Positions 18,610-27,744 of a stretch of 64,000 nt of DNA are shown here, in pieces. The translations under genes and the position numbers were made by a program. Below the pieces are notes generated by a model. The model was not told where the DNA came from and searched no databases. It worked only from the letters and a program-made list of their open reading frames with translations. Each line of letters begins with the position of its first letter. The stretch's first letter is position 1. The stretch comes from Flavobacteriales bacterium (GTDB lineage Bacteria > Bacteroidota > Bacteroidia > Flavobacteriales_F > PHOS-HE28): assembly GCA_016718655.1 (NCBI GenBank), contig JADKCV010000060.1, forward strand, positions 1 through 64,000. Reading direction: 5' to 3'.

Positions 18610-18619
18610 ACAGTGACGG

Positions 18620-19252
18620 TTACAAGTTCGTGAACTTGTAGATCGGGTCCATTTCCGAACCGGCTTCCATTTCGCACACATTGTGGATGATCCCATTTCC
18701 CAAGCGATATACCCAACCATGTAGATGGGGACCACCGCGGTGTGCCCATGCTTTCTGGATGATACTGGTCTTGGCAAGGTCGTAGACCTGTTCCTGTACA
18801 TTCAACTCCACCATGCGATCGAAGCGTTCCTGTTCGCTGGCAAGACCATCCACTTCATGCTTGTGGATCCTGTACACGTCCTTGATGTTGCGCAACCATT
18901 TATTGATGAGCCCCATGGAGTTGTTCGTCATCGCGGCTTGTACACCGCCACAGCCGTAGTGACCACAAACGATCACGTGCTTCACTTGAAGGACCTCTAC
19001 TGCGTATTGTAGTACGCTGAGCATATTAAGGTCCGTATGCACCACCATGTTGGCGATGTTCCGGTGTACGAAGATCTCGCCTGGCTGCGTGCCGGTGATC
19101 TCATTGGCCGGCACGCGACTATCGCTGCAACCGATCCAAAGGAACTCAGGACGTTGCACCTTCTCCAGTCGATGGAAGAATTCGGGGTCCCGTTTCACGG
19201 TATCCTCTGCCCATACCTTGTTGTTGATCAACAGTCTTTTGTACGATTCCAT
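18620..19252 (-). CDS. can: beta-class carbonic anhydrase
   Basis: Zinc enzyme that interconverts CO2 and bicarbonate. 210 residues. Ligand motifs are visible: FLWIGCSDSRVPANEI (Cys and the Asp-Arg pair) and VIVCGHYGCGGVQAAM (His and Cys). The size and LVHTDLNMLSVLQYAVEVL helix fit the beta class. It follows the SulP transporter gene on the same strand by 30 bases, so the pair is probably an operon for bicarbonate supply; a hairpin follows. Confidence 0.93.
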   Translation of the reverse strand: MESYKRLLINNKVWAEDTVKRDPEFFHRLEKVQRPEFLWIGCSDSRVPANEITGTQPGEIFVHRNIANMVVHTDLNMLSVLQYAVEVLQVKHVIVCGHYGCGGVQAAMTNNSMGLINKWLRNIKDVYRIHKHEVDGLASEQERFDRMVELNVQEQVYDLAKTSIIQKAWAHRGGPHLHGWVYRLGNGIIHNVCEMEAGSEMDPIYKFTNL

Positions 19253-19282
19253 GTCAAGCGTGTAAGAGGGTTGGTCGATGAG

Positions 19283-20875
19283 TTACTGCACTGCTGTACC
19301 AGTGCTTGGCGGCGATGTTTTCAAATGACGACCGGAAGCACCGTTCCACGATACCTTGAAGCCGATCAGTTCGCAGCGTATGCCACGTTGCTCAGCGGTT
19401 GCCGTGAAGTCCTCGATGATCTCGAACACGTCTGGGTCCAAGTCGATGGTACGGTTCGCGTCGATCACCACACGTGATCCATCAGGCAGTTCGCTCAATG
19501 TGCGTTTGATACCGGCCTTGTTCAGGAAGGTCACGTCCTCGCTCAGTTCCATGTAGATCGGCATGCCCGGCTTGTAGCGCCTGGGGTCGAAATGGAAGGG
19601 AACCTTGTAATTCTTCCAGAGGATGTGGATGAACGCCACCGCCATGCCCAGGGCCACGCCACGTAGTAGGTCGTTGGTCACCGCCATGAACCCCACGGTG
19701 ACCATGAATTGGATGAACTGGATCCGCCCCACCTTCCACATGGAAACGAACAGCGATGGTTTCGCCAGTTTGTAACCCACCATCAGAAGGACGGCCGCGA
19801 GGCTTGCGAAAGGGATGGAACGTAGGAACGGAGCGATGGTGATCACGGCCAGCACGATGAAGCCACCGTGCAGGATGGCAGAGAGCCTTGTGCGCCCCCC
19901 CGCCTGGATGTTGGCGGAACTGCGCACCACCACTTGGGTCAAGGGTATGCCTCCAAGCAGTCCGCTGACCATGTTCCCGATCCCCTGTGCATGCAATTCG
20001 CGGTTGGCAGGCGTGATCCGCTTGTGGGGGTCGAGCTTGTCCGTGGCCTCCACGCACAACAGGGTCTCAATGCTCGCGACCAGCGCGATCGTCAATGCGA
20101 CGGTCCACACTTTCTTATCCCCGAGATAGGTGAAGTCCGGGAACGTGAATGCGTTCAGGCCAGTGATGTCCGGGAAGTTCACGAAGTGCTCAGGGCCGAT
20201 GAACAGGCCAGGGATGCCATTGAACACGCTCGACAGGAGGATGCCCGCCACCACGGCCAACAAGGGTCCGGGGATGTAGCGCAACCACTGGTTCCGCTGG
20301 ATGAACGGGCGTTCCCAGAGCAGCATCAGGCCAATGCACAGCAGGGTGACCACCAACGCTCCAGGGGTGAAGCCTTCCATCATGTGGATCAGTTCGGAGA
20401 AGGTGTTCTCCTTGTCGGGCTGATCGAAGCTCTCGTCACCCAAGGGCACACGGTCATATCCGATGGCATGTGGGATCTGTTTGAGCATGATGATGACCCC
20501 GATGCCCGCCAGCATGCCTTTGATCACGGCACTCGGGAAGTAGTATGCGATGATGCCCGCGCGCAGAAAGCCGAGCAAAACCTGCAGTGCGCCCGAGATG
20601 ACCACCGCCACTAGGAAGACTTCGTAAGCCCCAAGGTCCTGGATACCCATCAGCACGATCGCCGTCAGTCCGGCCGCGGGACCGCTCACCCCCAATGGAG
20701 AGCCACTGATGGCACCAACCACCAGGCCACCGACCGCACCTGCGATGATGCCGGCCAAGGGCTCAGCTCCCGACGCTACGGCAATGCCCAGGCACAAGGG
20801 CAACGCGACGAGGAAAACGACGATGGACGCTGGTAGGTCCTGCTTCCAATGTTGGAACAACGCGGTGATACGCAT
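19283..20875 (-). CDS. SulP-family anion transporter with STAS domain, probably bicarbonate
   Basis: 530 residues from MRITALFQHWKQDLPASIVV, which includes the SulP start of DLPA(S/G)..VALPLCLGIAVASG. About 12-14 membrane segments follow, with ISGSPLGVSGPAAGLTAIVL and the conserved GMGNMVSGLLGGIPLTQVVVRSSANI region. The C-terminal part from about residue 450 is a STAS domain (GSRVVIDANRTIDLDPDVFE). The substrate could be sulfate, but the neighbouring carbonic anhydrase favours bicarbonate by association. In-frame sequence upstream of 20875 is not needed. Confidence 0.88.
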   Translation of the reverse strand: MRITALFQHWKQDLPASIVVFLVALPLCLGIAVASGAEPLAGIIAGAVGGLVVGAISGSPLGVSGPAAGLTAIVLMGIQDLGAYEVFLVAVVISGALQVLLGFLRAGIIAYYFPSAVIKGMLAGIGVIIMLKQIPHAIGYDRVPLGDESFDQPDKENTFSELIHMMEGFTPGALVVTLLCIGLMLLWERPFIQRNQWLRYIPGPLLAVVAGILLSSVFNGIPGLFIGPEHFVNFPDITGLNAFTFPDFTYLGDKKVWTVALTIALVASIETLLCVEATDKLDPHKRITPANRELHAQGIGNMVSGLLGGIPLTQVVVRSSANIQAGGRTRLSAILHGGFIVLAVITIAPFLRSIPFASLAAVLLMVGYKLAKPSLFVSMWKVGRIQFIQFMVTVGFMAVTNDLLRGVALGMAVAFIHILWKNYKVPFHFDPRRYKPGMPIYMELSEDVTFLNKAGIKRTLSELPDGSRVVIDANRTIDLDPDVFEIIEDFTATAEQRGIRCELIGFKVSWNGASGRHLKTSPPSTGTAVQ

Positions 20876-20957
20876 GAAAAGAAAGTAGGTCTGGATCGCA
20901 GATCGGAAGTCAACTGGAAACAGCGCGCGAAGCACTGTGAATGGATCGATCGGACGA

Positions 20958-21254
20958 TCAATACCAGGGAGGGGGGACAGGTACCTCGCGGTGTACCGAG
21001 TGAGGTACCTCCGGTACTTCTGTGCCGATGCCTTCCACGTTCACCTCGAGGGAACCATATTCAATGGTCTCCGGTCCGTGGGTGAGCCCCTCTTTCTTTT
21101 CCAGTTCCTCCTCCTCGGTCAAGGGGGGGACGCTACATCCTTGTTCACTGAAAGCCTTCACCACCACCTGGGAGACCATCACTTGTGGCAGCACGAACAT
21201 CCATGCACCAAGGCAGAATGCAATGAGCCGCAGCAAATGAGGTCGAGTGGTCAT
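20958..21254 (-). CDS. small secreted or membrane-anchored protein of unknown function
   Basis: 98 residues from MTTRPHLLRLIAFCLGAWMF, a signal peptide or anchor. The rest is acidic (LTEEEELEKKEGLTHGPE) and ends proline-rich (REVPVPPPWY). No family is recognised. A TACTTTTG promoter element lies 24 bases upstream of this start, supporting it over the longer open frame. It stands alone between the sulP and apaG genes. Confidence 0.55.
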   Translation of the reverse strand: MTTRPHLLRLIAFCLGAWMFVLPQVMVSQVVVKAFSEQGCSVPPLTEEEELEKKEGLTHGPETIEYGSLEVNVEGIGTEVPEVPHSVHREVPVPPPWY

Positions 21255-21278
21255 TCGGGAACGGTCCTTCACGTGGGG

Positions 21279-21286
21279 CAAAAGTA
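21279..21286 (-). promoter_or_regulatory. TAnnTTTG promoter element (TACTTTTG)
   Basis: Minus-strand consensus element 24 bases upstream of the small secreted protein start at 21254. Confidence 0.5.
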
Positions 21287-21334
21287 ACCCTGCGGAACGA
21301 TGGCCGGGGTTGCTTAGCATGAATTAACGCGTGA

Positions 21335-21721
21335 TCAATTCAACTGGTACGGGAGAACGAGCACCATTTCAGGCACGGTTACTCCGAACTGTCGGCCATC
21401 CGAGATGCGTTCCATCGTATAGGTCCCGCGCATCCGGCCGATGGAACTGCGCAAGTCACAGGCACTGGTGTACTCAAAGGTCTGACCAGGTGTCAACAAT
21501 GGCATTGTTCCAACAACCCCAGGACCTTCGACCACCTTGGTGGTGAATAGGCTGTCGGTGATGTACCAATGCCGACGCAGAAGTTTCACGGTTTCCCGTC
21601 CGTGGTTGGTGATCGTTATCCGATAACTGAACAAGTATCGACCTGCACGCGTGTCGCTGTGCGCCGCCTCGAAGGCAGGTACCGCTGTTACACGTACGTC
21701 ATGGCGGATGGTTGTGCTCAT
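21335..21721 (-). CDS. apaG: ApaG-domain protein
   Basis: 128 residues, the normal ApaG size, with the immunoglobulin-like core: YLFSYRITITNHGRETVKLL, RHWYITDSLFTTKVVEGPGV and SACDLRSSIGRMRGTYTM. ApaG proteins are linked to magnesium/cobalt homeostasis and nucleotide binding, but the biochemical role is unsettled. The start at MSTTIRHDVRV (21721) matches family length; an earlier in-frame ATG adds only 11 residues. Divergent from the T9SS cargo gene at 21894. Confidence 0.9.
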   Translation of the reverse strand: MSTTIRHDVRVTAVPAFEAAHSDTRAGRYLFSYRITITNHGRETVKLLRRHWYITDSLFTTKVVEGPGVVGTMPLLTPGQTFEYTSACDLRSSIGRMRGTYTMERISDGRQFGVTVPEMVLVLPYQLN

Positions 21722-21893
21722 GCGACTAATGATGGTTGCACTGCTCGGAACCACAAGTCTAGGTAAAAGGTGGTCAGCATCCGACGAGGTTCATGAGGGT
21801 CCGGTAGTCCACGATCGCGGTGTTGATGGATGTGTGAATGGAGGTTGCCAGGAACCATCGAACTCCAATACCTTGCCGCCCTTGTTCATCAAC

Positions 21894-22931
21894 ATGTCCT
21901 TACATCGCATTGCTGTCGCCCTGTTCGTTCTACCTGCATTCACCTTGAGCGCACAATACAGCGGTCCGGAGAGCGTGGAGTATGATCCCATCGGCGATCG
22001 GTACTTTGTGAGCAACACCGGTTCTTCGGTCATCAAGGTCAGGGACCAGCAAGGTGTGGTCAGTGACTTCGCAAGTGTGAACCCGGCCCCTTATGGACTG
22101 GAGATCATGGGCGACACGCTCTTCGCCTGTTCTGGTGGTGCGGTGAAGGGATACCTGCTGACCACCGGTGCGCAGGTGTTCAACAGGTCCCTTGGGGCCA
22201 CGTTCTGCAACGGGATCACCACCGACGGCACCTTTCTTTACGTCACGGATTTCAGCGGGAGCCGCATCTATAAAGTGGATGTGGCGAACAATGCCCACAC
22301 CACACTGGTGTCGAATACGGCCGGGACTCCCAATGGGATCGTCTGGGACCCGCTCGGACAGCGGTTGGTGGTGGTCTTCTGGGGTACCAATGCACCCATC
22401 AAGTCGTTCGACCCGGTGACAGGTGCAAGCACCACCTTGGTTCCCAATACCGGGCTGGGCAACATTGACGGCATCACCATCGACTGCCAGGGGCGATTCC
22501 TGGTGGCCAGTTGGAGCCCGGACCGTATCACCCGCTATCAGTCCGATCTAAGTGGAGGAGGAGTTGATCTGGGGGTTCCTGGCCTGAACAATCCTGCCGA
22601 CATCGACTTCGACACGGTGAATGATCGGGTGTGTATCCCTAATAGTGGCAACAATACGGTCACCCTGTTCGATGTCGATTGTACGACCACCATACAAGAG
22701 GGATCGGCGAAAGCCCCACGTGCATTTCCCAATCCGACTTCGGATCGGTTACGATTGGAGCCGCCCTTGGCCCAGGCAGAGCCCTACATCTTGCTCGACG
22801 CACGCGGTCTGCTCGTGGGTGGAGGTATGCTGCGTCCTGGTATCGATCTGGATGTCACAGGGCTGAGCAAGGGATTGTACACCCTCCAACTCACACGGGC
22901 TGGTGCTGGTATCCGGTTCGTGAAGGAGTGA
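21894..22931 (+). CDS. secreted beta-propeller (SMP-30/NHL-like) protein with T9SS type A sorting domain
   Basis: 345 residues. Signal peptide RIAVALFVLPAFTLSAQ, then propeller-like repeats with a recurring 'GI..D..G..LYVTD' rhythm: YDPIGDRYFVSNTGSSVIKV, GITTDGTFLYVTDFSGSRIY, GITIDCQGRFLVASWSPDRI. The last 75 residues (AFPNPTSDRLRLEPPL ... DVTGLSKGLYTLQL) are a Por secretion-system C-terminal sorting domain, so the protein is exported by T9SS and likely displayed on the cell surface. No catalytic function is claimed. Confidence 0.85.
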   Translation: MSLHRIAVALFVLPAFTLSAQYSGPESVEYDPIGDRYFVSNTGSSVIKVRDQQGVVSDFASVNPAPYGLEIMGDTLFACSGGAVKGYLLTTGAQVFNRSLGATFCNGITTDGTFLYVTDFSGSRIYKVDVANNAHTTLVSNTAGTPNGIVWDPLGQRLVVVFWGTNAPIKSFDPVTGASTTLVPNTGLGNIDGITIDCQGRFLVASWSPDRITRYQSDLSGGGVDLGVPGLNNPADIDFDTVNDRVCIPNSGNNTVTLFDVDCTTTIQEGSAKAPRAFPNPTSDRLRLEPPLAQAEPYILLDARGLLVGGGMLRPGIDLDVTGLSKGLYTLQLTRAGAGIRFVKE

Positions 22932-24284
22932 TCAGCCTCGCCTGCTGTTCAGGAATCTTACCCCGACCAATCGGTCACACCGCTGAAGGCGGTCCGTGAA
23001 ATAGACCAGGACCAGGTAGTCGTTCTCGGTCTGGTAGTGGGATCCTTCCACGAGTGATAGGTCGGAGGCACCACCATCGGGTGCCGGGATCGCGTAGGCA
23101 AAGTCATAGAACCCCTGCTTCACCAAGATGGCAGCGGTGTAGCTTGAGGTGGTCGGGTCCCACTGCATCCGGTTCTCCGGGAGGCATCGGTGGTCGCTGA
23201 ATGCACCGAACACGTAAGGGGGCTGCGCCAATTGTTCGGTCATGGGAAGGGTGAAATGGACTATCACATAGTCCGCTCCCAATGGATCCCCGTCGAACAG
23301 GTCATTGCGAATGAAGAAACGGCCGTTCAGGTCGGGCTGGTCGAAGTACACACGGATGTTGCGCTTGGGTTCGGCGGTGAGGTGGGCATGATAGACACCC
23401 TCGCCAGGCCCCGGCTCGATACGGGCCACCCGTTGCGTGGCGAAGCGCAGGTCCTTCAGATCGAAGTTGCGGAACTCGTTGCCTCCCATGAACAACCCCT
23501 GCTCCGGGAAGTCGTAGATCAGCTCCGCACCGCGCATGAACCGTGGGCGGAAACCCGTGCGAAGGTCGTCCCAACGCATGTTCTGGAGCATGGCCACATG
23601 GATCTCTCCGAATGGGTCCTGAACAGGTAGCTGTGTATGCCGGACCACCAGGTCGATCTGTTGTGCCACGTCCCGGAGGTCGACCGAACGAGAGGCCTGC
23701 ATGCTCGCCTCGATGTCCACCTTTTGCTCATATACCAGGAAGCGCCTGGTGAGGACCACATCTTCCTCATCACTGCCCCGGAACACCTTCAATAGGTAGT
23801 TGCCGCTCCGGGTGAACCGGATCATATCGTTCGGAAAGGCCACCTCGTATTGAATGAAAGGCTGCAGCGTGTTGAAACTCTGGCGACCAGTGGGAAGGTA
23901 GTCGCTCATAGCACCTTCCAAGTATTGGCCAGGCATCAGGTCGCTGGCTTGCCACCCTGCATCGCAATGAATGAACGTATAGGATAGGTTCTCCACATCG
24001 GCTTGAAGGTCATCGAAGCGGAGGACCAAGGCATCGGACCCATTCAGTTCGATCACCGGTGGGGCCAACTCGAACCCTTGCTTGAACAGTTGAACGGTGC
24101 GGATCGTGGCGCTGTGGGTATGATCCTCGTAACGCGGCACGGATGACTGGCATGGTGTACGATGAGCCATGATCATCATCAGCATGCCAAGCAGGTATGG
24201 AACGCTCCATGTTATCTTGGACCAGTGTCCGGAAGCGGATAATCGCGTTGTGAACAACCTGAGGCTTTCGATCATCATGTTCAT
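22932..24284 (-). CDS. DUF5103 protein, type IX secretion system plug-like
   Basis: About 450 residues if started at MNMMIESLRLF (24284); a start at MLMMIMAHRTP near 24190 would place the signal peptide closer to the N-terminus and is possible. Recognisable stretches are TIRTVQLFKQGFELAPPVIE, LVLRFDDLQADVENLSYTFI, HCDAGWQASDLMPGQYLEG and GNYLLKVFRGSDEEDVVLTR, as in DUF5103 proteins, one of which plugs the SprA translocon. It abuts the T9SS cargo gene (convergent stops, no gap) and is divergent from nqrA. Confidence 0.8.
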   Translation of the reverse strand: MNMMIESLRLFTTRLSASGHWSKITWSVPYLLGMLMMIMAHRTPCQSSVPRYEDHTHSATIRTVQLFKQGFELAPPVIELNGSDALVLRFDDLQADVENLSYTFIHCDAGWQASDLMPGQYLEGAMSDYLPTGRQSFNTLQPFIQYEVAFPNDMIRFTRSGNYLLKVFRGSDEEDVVLTRRFLVYEQKVDIEASMQASRSVDLRDVAQQIDLVVRHTQLPVQDPFGEIHVAMLQNMRWDDLRTGFRPRFMRGAELIYDFPEQGLFMGGNEFRNFDLKDLRFATQRVARIEPGPGEGVYHAHLTAEPKRNIRVYFDQPDLNGRFFIRNDLFDGDPLGADYVIVHFTLPMTEQLAQPPYVFGAFSDHRCLPENRMQWDPTTSSYTAAILVKQGFYDFAYAIPAPDGGASDLSLVEGSHYQTENDYLVLVYFTDRLQRCDRLVGVRFLNSRRG

Positions 24285-24307
24285 CGTCGGTGTTCCACGA
24301 ACTGTTC

Positions 24308-24315
24308 TACTTTTG
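24308..24315 (+). promoter_or_regulatory. TAnnTTTG promoter element (TACTTTTG) of the nqr operon
   Basis: Consensus element 38 bases upstream of the nqrA start, in the 69-base gap to the divergent plug-protein gene. No other consensus element was seen before nqrB-F, which are separated by at most 13 bases. Confidence 0.6.
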
Positions 24316-24353
24316 ACGCCGCCTGTTCCCTTGGCAGGTTTCCCTTCAGCCCC

Positions 24354-25706
24354 ATGTCCAAGTCCATCAGGATCCGAAAAGGGCTCGACATCCGCCTCAA
24401 AGGTGATGCCGAACATGTCCTTGTCCAAACGGAACCCGCGAAGGTCGTCGCGATAAAACCGACCGATTTCCACGGCCTGGTACCCAAAGTCCTTGTGAAG
24501 CCCGGTGATCAGGTGTTGGCCGGTTCAGCCCTGTTCGGCGACAAGTACAATGAAAGGGTGCGCTACACCAGCCCGGTAAGCGGAGAGGTGGCCGAAGTGG
24601 TGCGTGGCGAAAAGCGCAAGGTCCTTGAGGTCCGGGTATTGGCCGATGGTCAGACCCGTTATCAGGACTTCGGAATGTCCGACCCTGCTCGATCCGAACG
24701 CGATGCGGTCCTGGAGAAACTCCTTGCAAGCGGGGCGTTCGCATTCATTCGCCAGCGACCGTTCGATGTCGTGGCCGATCCCGCTCAAGTACCCAAGGCG
24801 ATCTTCATCAGCGCGTTCGATAGCGCCCCATTGGCTCCGGACCTGGACTTCGTCGTGCGGAACCAGGGCGAAGACCTGCAAGCGGGCCTCGATGTATTGG
24901 CGAAACTGACGAAGGGGAAGGTGAACGTGGGTATCAGCCCTGGCACCGCCGCCCCGGAAGTGCTCAAAGCCCGGAACGTGGTCCTGCATACGTTCGAAGG
25001 TCCTCATCCCGCTGGGAACGTGGGTGTTCAAATACACCACGTGTCACCACTCAACAAGGGTGAAGTCGTCTGGACCGTGGCCTTGCAGGATGTGCTGATC
25101 ATCGGGCGCTTGTTCCGCACCGGGCATTTCGATGCGACCCGCATGGTGGCCGTGACCGGCTCTGAGGCGAAGGCACCCAAGTATTATCGCACTGTGATGG
25201 GGGCACCGATCAAGGACCTGGTCGGCACGGTACCATCCTCCGTCCGTGTCGTCAGTGGAAATCCCCTGACCGGCGAACGCGTGAGCAACGATGGTTTCCT
25301 CGGTGCCTACCACACCCAACTGACCCTGTTGCCCGAAGGAGACGCCCCCAAGTTCTTCATCACGGATGGTTGGGCATCGCCTGGCTTCGACATCTTCAGT
25401 GCCAACCGCAGCTTCCCCACTTGGCTCATGCCCGGCAAGAAGTACCGCATGGACACCAACCAGAACGGGGAGGAGCGTGCCTTCGTGATGAGCGGCCAAT
25501 ACGAAGCGGTCTTCCCCTTCGATATCTACCCCGTTCACCTGCTGAAGGCGATCCTGGCGAACGACATCGAACAAATGGAGAAACTGGGGCTTTATGAAGT
25601 AGCGCCCGAGGACTTCGCACTCTGCGAGTTCGTTTGTACCAGCAAGATCAATTCTCAGAGTATCGTCCGTGAGGGTCTCGATGCACTGAAGAAGGAAACC
25701 ACTTAA
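24354..25706 (+). CDS. nqrA: Na+-translocating NADH:quinone reductase subunit A
   Basis: Membrane-associated cytoplasmic subunit implicated in quinone reduction. 450 residues starting MSKSIRIRKGLDIRLKGDAE, a typical NqrA N-terminus, then KPTDFHGLVPKVLVKPGDQV, YTSPVSGEVAEVVRGEKRKV and near the C-terminus FPFDIYPVHLLKAILANDIE. First gene of a six-gene nqr operon with apbE, in the order A-B-C-D-E-F, each gap 13 bases or less. Promoter element at 24308. Confidence 0.97.
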   Translation: MSKSIRIRKGLDIRLKGDAEHVLVQTEPAKVVAIKPTDFHGLVPKVLVKPGDQVLAGSALFGDKYNERVRYTSPVSGEVAEVVRGEKRKVLEVRVLADGQTRYQDFGMSDPARSERDAVLEKLLASGAFAFIRQRPFDVVADPAQVPKAIFISAFDSAPLAPDLDFVVRNQGEDLQAGLDVLAKLTKGKVNVGISPGTAAPEVLKARNVVLHTFEGPHPAGNVGVQIHHVSPLNKGEVVWTVALQDVLIIGRLFRTGHFDATRMVAVTGSEAKAPKYYRTVMGAPIKDLVGTVPSSVRVVSGNPLTGERVSNDGFLGAYHTQLTLLPEGDAPKFFITDGWASPGFDIFSANRSFPTWLMPGKKYRMDTNQNGEERAFVMSGQYEAVFPFDIYPVHLLKAILANDIEQMEKLGLYEVAPEDFALCEFVCTSKINSQSIVREGLDALKKETT

Positions 25707-25719
25707 GCCCGTCACTGCC

Positions 25720-26907
25720 GTGAAAGCACTGCGTAATCTGGTCGACAGCGTGAAGCCCAACTTCGCCAAAGGCGGGAAGTTGGAGAAGCTCCACTGGGTG
25801 TTCGATGGTCTGGAGACCTTCCTGTTCACCCCGGGCCACGCCACTGAGAAAGGTGCCCACATCCGCGATGGCATCGATCTGAAGCGGACCATGAGCATTG
25901 TGATCACCGCCATGATCCCGTGCCTCCTGTTCGGCATGTGGAACGTCGGTCATCAGCACTATCTGGCCATCGGCGAGCTCACCGCACTGGGCGATGGCTT
26001 CTGGGAGAAGTTCCTGTTCGGCGCCATCAAGGTGTTGCCCATCGTGGTGGTGAGCTACGGTGTGGGTCTGGGTATCGAGTTCCTCTTCACCACCATCAAG
26101 GGCCACCCCATTCAGGAAGGGTACCTCGTGAGCGGTATGCTCATTCCCTTGGTGATGCCGGTGGACACCCCACTATGGATGGTGGCGGTTGGATCGGCTT
26201 TCGCTGTGGTCATTGGCAAAGAGGTCTTCGGGGGCACTGGAATGAATGTTCTCAACGTCGCACTCACTGCCCGTGCTTTCTTGTTCTTTGCATACCCCAC
26301 CATGATGAGTGGCGATAAGGTCTGGGTGAACACCAGCCTCGAACCCGGTCAGGCTGTGGTGGACGGCTACAGCGGTGCGACCTCGCTGGGGCATGCGGCT
26401 GCTGGCAATGTGGCCTCGGTGGTTCCGATGATGGACTCGTTCTGGGGCTTCGAGGCCGGTAGCATCGGGGAGACGAGCGCTTTCGCCTGCCTGATCGGTG
26501 CGGCCATCCTGATCATCACCGGTATCGGCAGCTGGCGCATCATGTTGGCGGTGTTGCTGGGTGGTGTCACCATGTCGGCGATCTTCAATGCCGTGGGACC
26601 TTCCCTAGGGAATGAATACATGCAGATCCCTGTCCTTCACCAACTCATGCTCGGAAGTTTCATGTTCGGCCTGGTGTTCATGGCCACCGATCCGGTGACC
26701 GCTGCCCAGACCGAGAACGGCAAATGGATATACGGATTCCTCATCGGGGTGATGGCCATGCTGATCCGGGTGGTGAACCCGGCCTATCCCGAAGGAATGA
26801 TGCTCGCCATCCTGTTCATGAACGTGATGGCACCCACGATCGACCACTTCGTGGTCCAGTCCAACATCAAGCGCCGGTTGAAACGGGCTACGCTGCAAAC
26901 CGCCTAA
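25720..26907 (+). CDS. nqrB: Na+-NQR subunit B
   Basis: Integral membrane subunit carrying covalent FMN and riboflavin. 395 residues with about ten membrane helices. The flavinylation motif is visible as VDGYSGATSLGHAA, the threonine of SGAT being the phosphoester site. Start VKALRNLVDSVKPNFAKGG at a GTG (25720), 13 bases after nqrA; the encoded N-terminus fits the family. GGTGMNVLNVALTARAFLFF is also characteristic. Confidence 0.97.
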   Translation: MKALRNLVDSVKPNFAKGGKLEKLHWVFDGLETFLFTPGHATEKGAHIRDGIDLKRTMSIVITAMIPCLLFGMWNVGHQHYLAIGELTALGDGFWEKFLFGAIKVLPIVVVSYGVGLGIEFLFTTIKGHPIQEGYLVSGMLIPLVMPVDTPLWMVAVGSAFAVVIGKEVFGGTGMNVLNVALTARAFLFFAYPTMMSGDKVWVNTSLEPGQAVVDGYSGATSLGHAAAGNVASVVPMMDSFWGFEAGSIGETSAFACLIGAAILIITGIGSWRIMLAVLLGGVTMSAIFNAVGPSLGNEYMQIPVLHQLMLGSFMFGLVFMATDPVTAAQTENGKWIYGFLIGVMAMLIRVVNPAYPEGMMLAILFMNVMAPTIDHFVVQSNIKRRLKRATLQTA

Positions 26908-26919
26908 CGCCAACGGACC

Positions 26920-27744
26920 ATGGCCTTCGATAAGAACAGTAACCAGTTCACATTCATTTTCGCCATCATACTGGTGGTGGTGGTGGGCACCCTGCTGGCG
27001 GTGACCTACCTTGGACTGAAACCGGAGCATGATGAGAACGTGCGCCGGGAGAAGATGCAGAACATCCTCGCCAGCCTCAAGGTCGAGGTGGAACGTGATG
27101 CTGCCCCCGCGAAGTACGATGAGATGATCAAGGAGACCTTGGTCGTGGATGGAAGTGGAAAGGTCGTGGAGGGCGATGCCTTCGAACTCGATGTGCTGAA
27201 GCAGTACAAGGATTGGAAAGCCGGCATGGTGAAAGAGAACGAGCTGAAATACCCCGTGTACAAAGCCAACAAGGATGGCAAGACCCTGTACGTGCTACCT
27301 TTGGTCGGTACGGGACTTTGGGGCCCCATCTGGGGATATGTCAGCCTCGTTGACGACGGTAGGACCATCTACGGTTCCACCTTCGATCACAAAGGAGAAA
27401 CTCCTGGCCTCGGTGCCGAGATCGCCTTGCCCGTCTTCGAAGAACCGTTCGAGGGAAAGACCATCACCGATGAGTCGGGTGCGTTCAAGGGCATCACGGT
27501 CTACAAAGGTGGTTCCCAGACCACCGATCCCCATGGTGTGGACGGCATCAGCGGTGGGACCATCACCAGTCAGGGTGTGGATGAGATGTTGAAGCGGCTC
27601 CTCGCCGTGTATGACCAATACTTGAAGACACAGGTCGCCGCGTTGGCGGCACCTGCCACACCGGTCACCTTGGGTGCCGATAGTCTTCGAACGGACAGTA
27701 TTCTGGTGGATACCACCCAAACGGCAAGCCTGATCACCCCATGA
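26920..27744 (+). CDS. nqrC: Na+-NQR subunit C
   Basis: Single-span periplasmic subunit with covalent FMN. 274 residues: anchor FTFIFAIILVVVVGTLLAVT, then the FMN-binding domain with GLWGPIWGYVSL, THKGETPGLGAE-like GETPGLGAEIALPVF, and the flavinylation site DGISGGTITSQGVDEML. Here the usual SGAT reads SGGT, but the acceptor threonine is kept. Its C-terminal tail (TLGADSLRTDSILVDTTQTA) is longer than most. Overlaps nqrD by 4 bases (ATGA). Confidence 0.95.
   Translation: MAFDKNSNQFTFIFAIILVVVVGTLLAVTYLGLKPEHDENVRREKMQNILASLKVEVERDAAPAKYDEMIKETLVVDGSGKVVEGDAFELDVLKQYKDWKAGMVKENELKYPVYKANKDGKTLYVLPLVGTGLWGPIWGYVSLVDDGRTIYGSTFDHKGETPGLGAEIALPVFEEPFEGKTITDESGAFKGITVYKGGSQTTDPHGVDGISGGTITSQGVDEMLKRLLAVYDQYLKTQVAALAAPATPVTLGADSLRTDSILVDTTQTASLITP

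Noticed and set aside
16702..18633. 643-codon open frame on the plus strand opposite the P5C dehydrogenase gene
   Set aside because: Composition (many H, V, G, D) is that of an antisense shadow in GC-rich coding DNA, and the minus strand encodes a complete pruA with all catalytic motifs.
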